Origin: Nephromyces sp. MM_2019
Taxonomy: Eukaryota; Apicomplexa; Aconoidasida; Nephromycida
Assembly: GCA_015657535.1 (NCBI GenBank)
Contig: JADHZB010001895.1
Coordinates: 1,112-26,839 of the forward strand
DNA: 25,728 nucleotides
Reading direction: 5' to 3'
Positions 11,101-21,430 of the stretch are shown here, in pieces. The notes beneath the pieces were generated by a model. It was not told the origin of the DNA, searched no databases, and saw nothing but the letters and a program-made list of their open reading frames with translations. The first letter of the stretch is position 1. Every line of letters begins with the position of its first letter. Both the position numbers and the translations under genes were made by a program.

Positions 11101-11229
11101 AACTTACAATTTGGGTGGAAAACAGATACCCCAAGTTTAAAAAAAAAGCAAGACTATCATAAAAGTCAAGTACGGACCACCTCTTGATGCCTAGACAATT
11201 ATTAGATGGCAGCTAGTATTAAGAAGCCC
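8190..11229. other. Mostly non-coding stretch between + and - strand genes
   Basis: The + strand changes from T-rich to A-rich at about 9400-9500, consistent with convergent transcription. A 61-codon + strand frame at 10646-10831 has no splice or family support. TTTATT at 10772-10777, a reverse AATAAA, may be the poly(A) signal of the 816-aa minus-strand gene, giving a 3' UTR of about 450 nt. Nothing else is supportable. Confidence 0.4.
9283..9414 (-). CDS. Candidate terminal exon on the minus strand
   Basis: After an atcttgcag acceptor on the minus strand, a 43-codon frame reads ERRNSSTQKKRRKSTRNYPG and continues to a stop at 9283-9285. It is basic, and its base composition differs from the surroundings. 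A 66-codon + strand frame (9237-9437) overlaps it, so at most one is real. If real, it would be the 3' end of a separate minus-strand gene lying between here and 11229, whose other exons I cannot identify. Confidence 0.2.
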   Translation of the reverse strand, partial: ERRNSSTQKKRRKSTRNYPGAPFWSGKTGLGISHYQIYICLKL

Positions 11230-14200
11230 TCATGGAGATGAAGGTTCGTCTGTATCATCAAGAGTAACGGGCGAACTATTATTTGGTGAGTTCGCTTCTT
11301 TAACGGAAGGAACAATCGCATCGCCGCCGTCACCGTTTTGACTCTGAGACGCTACATTGAAAGGAGCCTCTCTTTTTTGCATGGTTTCTTCTATCATATC
11401 CAGAAGCCAGTCATAGCCCTTTGCATCGCTAAAATCATCAGAGAATTCATTCAAATCAACCCCTTTCTTCTTCCAATACTCAAAGTTTTTCTTATCCCTA
11501 GCTTTCCTGAACATAGCAGATTCGAAACATGCACAAGCGTTCTTACAGATTTAGAGATTATAACCACTTTTACTTGCTTACTCAAAAAAGTTGTGTGCGA
11601 CAAAACATAATTTTATGAAACTTAATGGATTTCTCACTATTTTACAAAAAATAAAACTTCTTTTCCACTTAAAAACAAATTCGATATGCAACCAACGGCA
11701 TCAAATTTATAGCTGCAGCAGCGAAAGTATTAAAATTTCTTTGCAATCACTATTAACACATGCAACTGACCTATGCGCTTCCAGCTGCTGCTCATACTGC
11801 ACTCTTAGAGCGTCTGGTCCCATATCTCCCATAATTTCTGCTAGTTTTATTATTACTCGTGGTTTATAGATCGTGGACCACCATACCTTTCGAATGAATT
11901 TTAGCTGTTTTTCGTCATATTTTCCACTCTTATGGACAATATCAAAAAGGTCAAGGAGTTTCTTCAACACGGGTCTATTTTTTTTTAAATCGATCAGCCT
12001 GATTAGGTGAATCAGCGCAATTGACATAAAGAAAGAAGTTTATAAAGATATTGTACAATACATATAAAGGTTGTAGCAACTTGCTCTGCAATCAAAAGTT
12101 CCACGAAAGCTGTGAAAAATGGATAAAAACATCAGTGTAGAATTTGAAAGCAAAAAGCGGATGTGAAGCTAAGTAAAACACCATCTTGCAATGAAAAGAC
12201 ATGGCAGATGGAAAACACATTCAACCCAAAAATTAACTCTGCATCACTTGCATAATGAAAAATACGCATAAAAACCAGCTAAATAACATATATATAAGGA
12301 GCTTACCAATATATCACTAAAAAAGAAACTTAAGCAGTTTCTAGGTCAATAAATATAGAATCAGCTTGTGGCCCCCGAGTATTATTAATGAAGCTTAAGC
12401 AAAGCAGCGAAAAGTACAATTAAGCAATGTTTTCATATGTAAGAAATGAATTCTACCTTCAGTTATTCGTTACTGCAAAATCACTAGAACCTGCCTTGAA
12501 ATAAATATGTGTATACAAGCCATATATATAGAGCGTGAGTAAGCAGATGGGTATATTTAGGGAAAAAATGACGTGAAATAGCCTAGTATACATTCTTTTC
12601 GGTTTCCCAGTGGCAAGCAATAGTTTATGAGCTACGAAATGCCCATAATAAAATCAGTAGTATTATGTAAACACAGCGTGGATGCAAGTGAAAACAAGGA
12701 AAAATAGAGTATTTATCTTGTAGCATCCAACAGATGAAGCTTCATCATATTCTCAGTATATAAATTCACCTAGATACTCTGAAAAAACTTTAGACGACCA
12801 TAAATTGAATGATTACAAACACAATCCCAGCTTCTTGCAAACAGCACATACATATATCATTCCTATAGTTGTAACTACCGATTTATGCTAGATAATTGCA
12901 TGACCTAAAAGATATCACCATATTGAAAATAGTAGAGAAAGTACCGAGTCTCCTTCCTCAAATACAAACATGCTTTCGGCAAATCTTCATTCCAAACAGC
13001 CTCGGAAAACTTTTCATTCACTTCCTTCTTCCTTTCCAGATCATAAACCTTCGGTTCAAGAAGATCAGAACTTATCGCATCGATGTTAGTCTGTATAGAG
13101 TAAACTTAGGCATCAAGGTGAGGAGTTCAGGAAGGCATTTTCCCCTGCAGTCTGCAAAATTACTTATTGCATCATGAACCATTCAAGGTTGTAAAAGTGC
13201 TCATAGTCTTCATTTTAGCAGGCTTGTCTAAAGTTCCACAGTAATTTTACTAAAAAACCCTAGTATTACTAAAATTAGCAGTAAAACGTTGGAAAAAGCT
13301 ACGATATAGCAGCACCACGGTTGAATCCCGAGCGACATCAGACTTAAATTATACATTATAAGAAATAACATTGAATCGTGCTACTGTATGCCATTGCAAC
13401 TGTGCAATGAATTTCTTAGAGATAACACTGCTTCCAGAAAATAACTCTAACATATCTTGCTGGCGTTTGAGCTAGCTCTATTAAAATGAAAGCATCAGGC
13501 GTAAAAACTAGAAAATATACAAAAAAACCCTAAAAATCATTCTCAATGAAGGAAAAAATTGAATATTTTACATAATATCCCACAATATGCAATAAATTTC
13601 ATCCTTTTTCACCATTTTCATCCAAATTCATCATATCCTTTCTTAGTATTCAATAATTTAACTTATTCAGATAAAAAAGCAGCACTATCAATAGCTACCA
13701 GAAGCGCAGCAGACAAAATTTTCTCATTAAGTAAATATATAACACATCAAGAGCCATATGCAAAATGCCCATTACGGCATATATATTTGAGGTTAATAAA
13801 CTTCACAGGAAAATGAAAAAAATCCAGAATTAGTGCATATGCAAGAGCGCAACTCACATAATACTTTTGAAATACCTATGAAGTTCAATAAGCAGATATT
13901 TCAAGAGCAAAGAAAGTATAAAAACTTTGCACGATGGAATGCATACTCATCAAAATTACAAATATTACAAACAAATTTAGAGCAAAAATATCATACTTAA
14001 ACACAAAATTATCCCAAATACGAGCGAAAAGTAGATGAAGAGAAAAAAACAGAAATAGTATTCCTGCTCTTTGAAGTGACCCTGTACCAGTATCCTCTAA
14101 AAGGCTAGAACCACTCAAAAATTCAGAAAAATAATGCAAACATATCCGGTATTAAATGGTAGGATATACCCAAGATATTACAGCAGCAATGAGGGTTTCA

Positions 14201-16655
14201 AAATAGCAAAAAATTATAAAAATTTCAGGCTTAAGATACTAACAAAAAGTAATGATGAGCATCTTGCTATATCTCAATAAATAGCTTCTAATTTTCTAAA
14301 GAATTTGTCAAAAAAGAGCTAGTAGCAAATCCTTTAACTTTTTTTAAGCAAACATCTTTTATTAACGAATCTCTGCGAAATAATAGAGGTAACAAAGCGA
14401 AACGCACACGTTCGAGAAACACCATCAAAGCCTGCTTTAAACTTTCTGCGATCGATGGTGATTCTCCTTTAATTTCTAAATTTTCTAATTTTAAACATTT
14501 TTTAAGTATATGATGTTATCTATCATCCGTTTTATGGAGCAAAACCTTAAAAAAATTAAGATATGCAATACAGTAGCTGCATACAGGTAGAAAATGATCT
14601 GCAGGCTACACAAGGTTCGTTTCGGAACATACAGAAGCATGAAAAGAACTCAATGGTATCAGTTTCTACTTCATAAAGTTCTTGTGCAGCCGAAATGCTC
14701 CAAGTTTTCTTATTGCTGAAAATAAGCTTGGAATTTTTTAAAAATACAAAGCAGGTTATAACCTTTGCTTTGTACTTGTTTCGATTAACTTTTCTATTGG
14801 GAGGACGAAATAAACCATGGCTCTTCAACCCCCTTAATAAGGAATTCATACGCCTATCAATTTGCATCCTTGCATGGGCTAAGCGACCCTCTTCAAGAGT
14901 GATGGTCTTGGTTAGCACCTGAAGTTTTGCCCAGCCAGTTACCCCATCTCTTGTAGCGCCAACTCCACCAGGTAACATTGGAGGCAGCAATTTCTGTGCC
15001 ATAGATATCTTCAGCTGTGTCTGATCAGTTAAACCCTTCAATTTCCGCAGAAGTTGGCTATTGCTTTTCTTTCTCTTACGTACTCCTACAGCGTCTTCTT
15101 TAACGTTTGCTGAAATTTTTTCTTGGATATCGCTTGCAGTTCCACACTCAGATAAGCCTTCTGCTTCATCCTTAATCAATTCTTCAAGCGTGTCATTGAC
15201 CGTAAAATCGTCAGAAGCTTGATGTTGATTCATCCCAATGACCTTTCCGTGTCCATCCTTTAAAATCTTACCATTTGAAGGCGACGCATTATCCCCTTGT
15301 TTTTTATCAAACTCTTCTCCAGGAACCACCACTGAATTGCTTTCTTGTCCACCTATCTGCTTACTTTCATCTCCCGGCGCATTTTCATAAAAGCTTCCTT
15401 TCTGCTTAAAAAAGAGCTTTTTCCAGTCACTAATCAACAACTTCGGCGGCACAGGTCCTATATTTTTCACTTTCTTCAAGAACTTCAATTTCAGCAAATA
15501 AATCACGTTCTTAATGAGGAACTGAGCTTCATCATCTCTAAGAATTAAAGGATTTTCCCTCAAGATCGACCGTACGACGTTAAACTTGTCTTCATGAATA
15601 AAATAAGCCAGTTGTTGCAATAAAACTTTCTTGTCCCAGATTCTTCCAAACATTGAGTCCATACCAAAAAAAGTATCCTCGTCGAGTTTTTCCCTCAAAG
15701 TTGTAGTATAGTTAACAATATATGCGGGAAATCCTCGCAAAACTGCTTCATAATCTAGTGGGGCTGCAGGAGGGTAGATGCTACGCGGAGGAGTAGGGAA
15801 CTTTACAGCAGATAAAGCACTGCTTCCCTGAATGCGGACAACTTGCTGCCGTAAGAGCAAAATGATATTATCATAAGAAGCATTTGGATACGTATCTATA
15901 CCCCTGGAAATATTCTGCTTGGAATTTCCTAAACTGCGAGCTGCAATGAATATATTTGAGAATGTTGAAGGTTGAGAACAATGCAATGCCCTATGGGCAG
16001 CCAAGAACGCAAAACTATAGCCTCGGTTGCCATGAAAGAGCCTCGGATAGCCATGATCCTGCTGGTAAGGAGGGGTAGAATGGTGGCAGCACACAGTATA
16101 CGTAGAGCTGTGCGGCAATTGTTCATTTGATTGCAAAGTTTTTACATAAGGATAGAATCTCATATTGTGGGGTTCGTGACAACTGGTATAACCAAAGCGA
16201 AAAGCGCGTATTGTATGGGAACATCTCAAGTTCCTTGAGCAAAGTAGTGCTGAACCTGGGTTTGAAGTTAAGTGAGCAACATTATCTTTATATCTGAGTA
16301 AATCTGGAAGAATATTGACCTTATTCCTAGTACTTTCGGAAGAAGATTCCACATGGAGCAAGGCTGGCCTCAAATGCAAGCCGTCATATACAAAACCTTT
16401 TCTTGCTTCTGGGATCCAAGCATCGCAATCCTGTTCACGCATATCATCCTCAAAGATCCTCAGGTAAGCTGATAATGAAAATGAAGGTCTTCCAGACGGC
16501 TGAACCTTGCTCTTTAAACTTTGGGGGGTAACCAGAGCTTCTGATGTAGAAAGAATAACCGATAGTAGAAGCAACGAAAGGAGAAGGGAAGCATGCTTAA
16601 CACCGACGGAAGCTTTGAGGAGGGAGAACAGCTTAGGATTTGGAGAATGCATCAT
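11230..16655 (-). CDS. Unrecognised four-exon gene, about 816 aa, with signal peptide and plastid-type leader
   Basis: The first exon runs from ATG at 16655 to 14776 and is open for 626 codons, far beyond chance here. Proposed further exons are 14715-14650, 11998-11771 and 11506-11230. All junctions agree in phase: AACAA|gtac/cag|C, ATTGA|gttc/cag|G and CATAG|gtcagt/cag|G. Residues 20-40 form a hydrophobic signal peptide with a likely cut after S-E-A. Residues 41-62 (LVTPQSLKSKVQPSGRPSFS) are basic and Ser-rich with no acidic residue, like the bipartite leader of complex-plastid (apicoplast) proteins. The middle is His/Tyr/Ser-rich, then acidic, then basic (RKRKK near 525). The C-terminal 260 residues are charged and helical, with blocks MAQKLLPPMLPGGVG (about 552), LIDLKKNRPVLKKLLDLFDI (about 650) and a Ser/Asp tail. 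I recognise no domain family. Import into a plastid is inference. The 5' exon and final two exons are firm; exon 2 and the long intron are less so. Confidence 0.8.
11999..14649 (-). other. Long intron (about 2.65 kb) in the 816-aa gene
   Basis: The interval is A-rich on the + strand (T-rich in the sense strand), as an intron of this gene should be. No long frame in it is convincing. One small candidate exon at 14104-14081, reading LLEDTGTG, is flanked by tag and gtcact. It has the same phase at both ends, so including or skipping it keeps the reading frame. Other short exons may be missed. Confidence 0.5.
14716..14775 (-). other. 60-nt intron that stays open in frame
   Basis: The donor gtacaaag and the acceptor cttattttcag bound a T-rich stretch of exactly 60 nt with no stop in the gene's frame. 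Retention would add 20 hydrophobic residues (YKAKVITCFVFLKNSKLIFS) without a frameshift, which is why the open frame runs on past the junction to 14556. The extra residues look intronic, unlike the charged sequence on either side. Confidence 0.6.
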
Positions 16656-17020
16656 GGCTGGTGGGGTGAAACCACCTCATAACGTATGGCTTACCATATT
16701 GCATAACTTGCAAAGGCGTGCAGTTGTAGCACAGCATCCTACAAACCTATATTTTAGGCAAACATCGGGATCTCACTACGAAGGCAAGATAGAAATTTGA
16801 GGCTCAAATAGAGCATATGACAGTGATTAATTGGAGAGGCATAACACGGGGTGCGAAGGCTAAAACATCAAGTGTGAAGATGGGAATGAACAAGTTGCAG
16901 CAAATGAGGATAATAAGACTGTATACGGTAGATACTGCAGGGTAAGCAATGGAGATGGGCTAAGCAGCTATACACGGTACGCAACGGCGCTGTGTAACGG
17001 GTATATTAAGGAGGGTAAAA
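16656..17020 (-). promoter_or_regulatory. Likely 5' flank and promoter region of the 816-aa gene
   Basis: The stretch upstream of the minus-strand ATG at 16655 is purine-rich on + (pyrimidine-rich in the sense strand) and somewhat higher in GC than neighbouring spacer. No TATA box or known alveolate promoter motif can be picked out with confidence; the call rests on position alone. Confidence 0.3.
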
Positions 17021-20000
17021 GATGCTAATGGACCGCCAAAAACAAGGGTTGAAAAGCAGCAAAAACTTGGCCGTTTTCTTTCTGTTATTCAAGGGGGCTT
17101 CAGTGCATGAAGGCAGGATATACCGCGTATCAGCATTCGCCAAAGCGCCATTACTAGTTTTATCTCACTGGAACCCCAAGGCCGTGTGCTGCAATAGAAA
17201 TGATATTTACTTGAAAGTGTTCGCTCATACGCAGTTGAAAGGGATCACAGTAATCCAAAATTGAGCAAAAGGCTTTAGACTGCACTAAATAATTTACGGT
17301 GCAGCCCGGTGATTTGTAACACCCGGTGACATATATAATGGCTACCCATTATAATAGCTTTTTGGAATTTTTATGGGAGTTTAATATTAAATTTTCTGGC
17401 TATCCAGCACGTATAGCGAGCATGCTTGCGGGGGCACAGCAGTCAAAACAAATTTGATGCTACTTTGTTTCCATGACAAAGATTTTGAGGCTGCATGACT
17501 AGTTGCAACTGTAAATTTAGACGCTAGAATATTTACATTAGCCTATACTAATAGTAATAATATCTGGGTTGGAAGCCCCTGCTGGCACTTGTGAAATCCT
17601 AAACCAGAAATAATATCAATAAATTGTCGTAAACCATTGCTTGTACATCATACTATGATTTATTCATTGATTGCAATTGCTGGATTTTCCTTTTTTGTAA
17701 ATGCTGTTTGTGTAGTATATGCACAGAAGAAGGAACTTGGTCCTCGAACTAAGCCTTTCCCACGGTTTTTATTCATACACTTCTCAATATACGCTTAATT
17801 TTTTAAGGAAAAGTTTATTTAATAAACTGCATCCCACCTTGTAGGAAGATATGAGTTTCAATCGGGTTCAGTATATATACACGCCCTATGCATGCAATAT
17901 GAATAGATTCCACAAATCTGCGAGGCATAATAAAAAACCTGAAATATTATACTATGCTTCGCTAAGCTGAAAAAGAAGCATGATAGTTATTATCTATATG
18001 ATAAAATAAAATGTTTTACTTCAAAAGCTTTGTATGTCTTGGTATACTCACTGGAGAGTAAATCATGTTTAAGTCATCAAAATACCATACACTTGTGCAT
18101 TGCGCTCACAAAAAATGATTGCACATGTTTTCGTCTTAACTGCGTGATATTAGTTTCTTCAAATATTTGGATGTGAAGTTTACTGTATAATCTTCCTGTT
18201 TTTGCTGACTTCAAGCAATGATTGGAAATTCGCTTAAAATGCTAGTAAATCCTTACTTAGACCTTGCTCTTTTTGCACGTATAGGACGTTTTTAAGCAGA
18301 AAAGCATCCATAAGTGAGATACACTCCTGCTTTTTCAGGGAAGCAGTAAGTCTGCAAAGGGATGCTCGGAACATCTAAAAGAGTCCAAATCAAAGCTGGC
18401 GAAAATACGTTGGAGTATTACTTTGTTCACGCCACTGTGCAGCATAAATTTCTGCTTGTCTACTGCACTTGAGGATTTTCAGGTTAATCAATAGCTGAAA
18501 ATATTAAACGCAGCTCTACAGGAGTCATTATCACAAATACTACTGGCAGCTGGTTTTTTTAACCAGTTAACAGCATTTGAGCATTTTTTTCCGGAAATAA
18601 GCTAAGTTGCAAGAAAAACTAGCAAAAACTACAAATTTTACGACGGAGATAATAGTGAAATCATAGCAACATTAAGTGATGGGATTAGCTATGTTAAAAA
18701 AAGGAGGTAAAATAGACATGCTCTTATTTGGCAGGGAATCTAGGCAAGTATACAAGGTCCAAAAAGGGGCATGTAGTTTTAGCTTAACCGCCACAACTCT
18801 GCATGCCTTGCATCATTTTCCGTGTGATAGCACAGAATTTAATTTTGACGTCAAAGTGGTTGCTAACCACATCATAGTAAATATTGCACTAAGCAGCGAA
18901 GTCTGCAGCAAATTTTAAGGGAATTGCGTTCAAATGATGCAGCATCATCAAGGATGCCAGAATTCGGTGATTATTAAGTCATTTTGCCTCCAAAAAAAAA
19001 AATCCTTTTCCAGAGGCAATATCTTGAACTTTAAGCCATACTATGTAGCTAAAAAGTGATCCTTTAATGATTCTTAAATACTTGAGCGAATGAAGCAAAT
19101 TATACGTACTCTGGGAGACCAATTTCATTTCTTGAATTAGGTCAGCTTTTTTAATAGACATATATTAGAGTGTGTTACACACGGGACGCACCTATGAAAA
19201 TCATGGTGAAATTTTGATTTATGCGGCGACGTTGAGTAATGCAATCATTTCATTTTCAATATAAGGGAGTTTTAGGTTATTGTTATACATAACGTGCAAT
19301 CTGCCCTAGGAATATTCAAAGCTTTCATAATTTGGTGACATATGCCCAAGTGGCCAAAATATTTACTCGTGCATCGAAAAAGCCTGCAAAAGGAATTTAT
19401 TTTCCAAATATAATGGAATTGAAGCTAACGTGCCAATTTATGAAAGCAGTATGGATTTCTTTAACCAGCAACGGGAATCAGAGGCTGTAAGGACCACGAC
19501 ACTATGCTGCCACAAGAGCGTCTTTTAGAGCTTGGGCAAGTAAATACTCACACTAAAAATAAGGCTAACGATGGAGATTTTCACAACTTTAGTTCATTGA
19601 GGAAAATCAATCCTGAGTCGTCACGTCATGAAATCTATCTTTCAGCTAGCTGCATGCCAAACTATTCCACATGAGATTAATCAAATTATATTCACAATAT
19701 CTTTTGAGCTGTTGCTAAAACATTTAGGCATTTCTGCCAAAAAAATTCGTTGATTGCCGCATAGAGATAAAGTACCAAAATAATGCCTCTATTTTAGCAT
19801 GTTAATCCTAGATTATAGCCTCTGAGCGATCTTCCTCTCATCGAATAAAACTCGATTCATACCTTTTTTAACCAGTTGGCGGCTGTCTAAGGGCTCACTA
19901 CAGGAGATTACAAATTTGTCCGCACTTCGATAATTTTTATGTGGATAGAAGCTAAAGACATAATGGACTCTGAACTTCTAGTTTTATACGTGCACCACGC

Positions 20001-20913
20001 ATATATGAGGGAATTCTTCTTCAATGCACGAAATTATAAGTGAAAGAACGAGTGGTTCAATGTGACAGCGATTAAGGATGTTGACTAGTGTCACAGAAGT
20101 CATTCAGATTTTTGGATAGACGCAAAATCCACACTTTTAGCCCACCCCAAGTCAGTTCCTGTTGTTGACCGGCTTAAATCATCGCTATCGCGGGTACGTA
20201 GTATTCTGAAGGGAGCCCCGCATTAATTCAACTTAGGTATGTTATACAATAAGAACAGAGACTAGCCCTTTTTTCCGTATCGAATGGTATAATTTTCCAT
20301 GATTGCCGGGCTAAATAAAACAAGTAAGAAAAGCCAGGTGTACTGCAAAAACGAGACTACCATAAATACTCCAACAAAATTTGATTGCATGAAATTATTT
20401 GACCCTAAAATCTGTAATTTTCATAGCCAAAGCTTTCTGGGCATTCCCTTGAAACTAAAAATAAATAAAAGTTAACGATGAGCTACAATGCATATCTTAT
20501 TGTTGCTCATGGGTAAAAAAAGTATGCTACTGTCAACACTTTCGTGGCTGGTAGTACTCGAGGTTCATCAGTGACTTATTGAAGTAGCTTTGCCGCGCTT
20601 AAAAGCTATGAACTTGCTTTCAGTATTTATAAATGATTAAAAATACACCAATAGAGGGATAAGTCGCACGCTATCTATTACATCTTTCTCGCCACAGCTT
20701 ACTCCGACCTGTCACGGATATTCTTATTGTTTCTATGTCACAAAGAATACTGACGTTTAGTACCCCAGCTGACTCGGCCGGGAGTATTATATGTAACTTC
20801 CTGCTATACTCCCTCACTAATGCTCAATTATACAGTCGGTAAGCTCAAATTCCTATTAACTTAAATCAGCTACACTTAGCTCTAATGCTTAATAACCTCT
20901 AATACGCACTAGC
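17021..20913. other. Intergenic stretch with no gene seen
   Basis: The A and T content is roughly balanced between strands, unlike the gene-bearing blocks. Open frames at 17022-17264 (+), 18676-18918 (+) and 18979-19161 (-) match chance length and show no motif. A short perfect inverted repeat, ctggtt-ttttt-aaccag, lies near 18551-18567. Confidence 0.45.
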
Positions 20914-21030
20914 TTCCAGCTCCTACACTATTCTCCAGTGCATGAAGTATTCTACAATACCTACACTATCATCCAACACCTATGGCTATCCTCCAATACC
21001 TCTACCCTCTCCTCCAACCCCTACTAAATC
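20914..21030. repeat. Degenerate 17-21-bp tandem repeat, about six units
   Basis: Units start near 20914, 20931, 20951, 20969, 20989 and 21010. They share a pattern close to tcctccaayacctayacta; for example tcatccaacacctatggcta is followed by tcctccaatacctctaccct. The array is C/T-rich on + and strongly diverged at its left end. Confidence 0.65.
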
Positions 21031-21336
21031 TCTCACAAGTGTGATTACGCACTAAAATCCCCTCTATAACATGTCCACCATGTTGTGTATTCGTGCAAAA
21101 GTAGACCCACAAGGTAACTCTAGGTTTCCCACCAGATGCAGAGAACTGCGGCCCCTTTGCAGTCCGCCAGCTGAAGGTACCGGGTATGCATGCAGACAGC
21201 CACACACGGCGGCACAGGCGCAAGCGGCTTGTAACATGAGCAACGTATGGTCAGTTATCACACACTTTACCAAGTACTCCTAATATAGACGAACTTCCCC
21301 TTAGGACAGATGATTTTAAACACTTACACAAGTATC

Positions 21337-21427
21337 AGCTACTTTTAGCCGCACACACTCCCACCACCCTCCGCACCCCAACCCCTTACGCTACTACACA
21401 CCATGACGCACGTGTGTACTACCATAC
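21337..21427. repeat. C/A-rich low-complexity tract
   Basis: A cacaca- and accc-rich stretch (cacactcccaccaccctcc, cacgtgtgtac) close to the point where the + strand turns from C/A-rich to T/G-rich. It is roughly the complement of the composition at 4607-4770. No coding sense. Confidence 0.5.
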
Positions 21428-21430
21428 CTT

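Noticed and set aside
13885..14139. 84-codon minus-strand frame with hydrophobic runs
   Set aside because: It is Phe/Leu-rich, as expected from T-rich intron sequence. Only the 24-nt piece at 14081-14104 was kept, as an exon candidate.
14556..14649. C-terminal end of the 699-codon open frame (CFCMFRNEPCVACRSF...)
   Set aside because: It is read-through past a likely donor at 14649. The phase-matched downstream exons at 11998 and 11506 give a more protein-like end.
18551..18567. Perfect hairpin ctggtt-ttttt-aaccag as a terminator
   Set aside because: A stem of six pairs is too short to mean much in AT-rich eukaryotic DNA, and no gene ends beside it.
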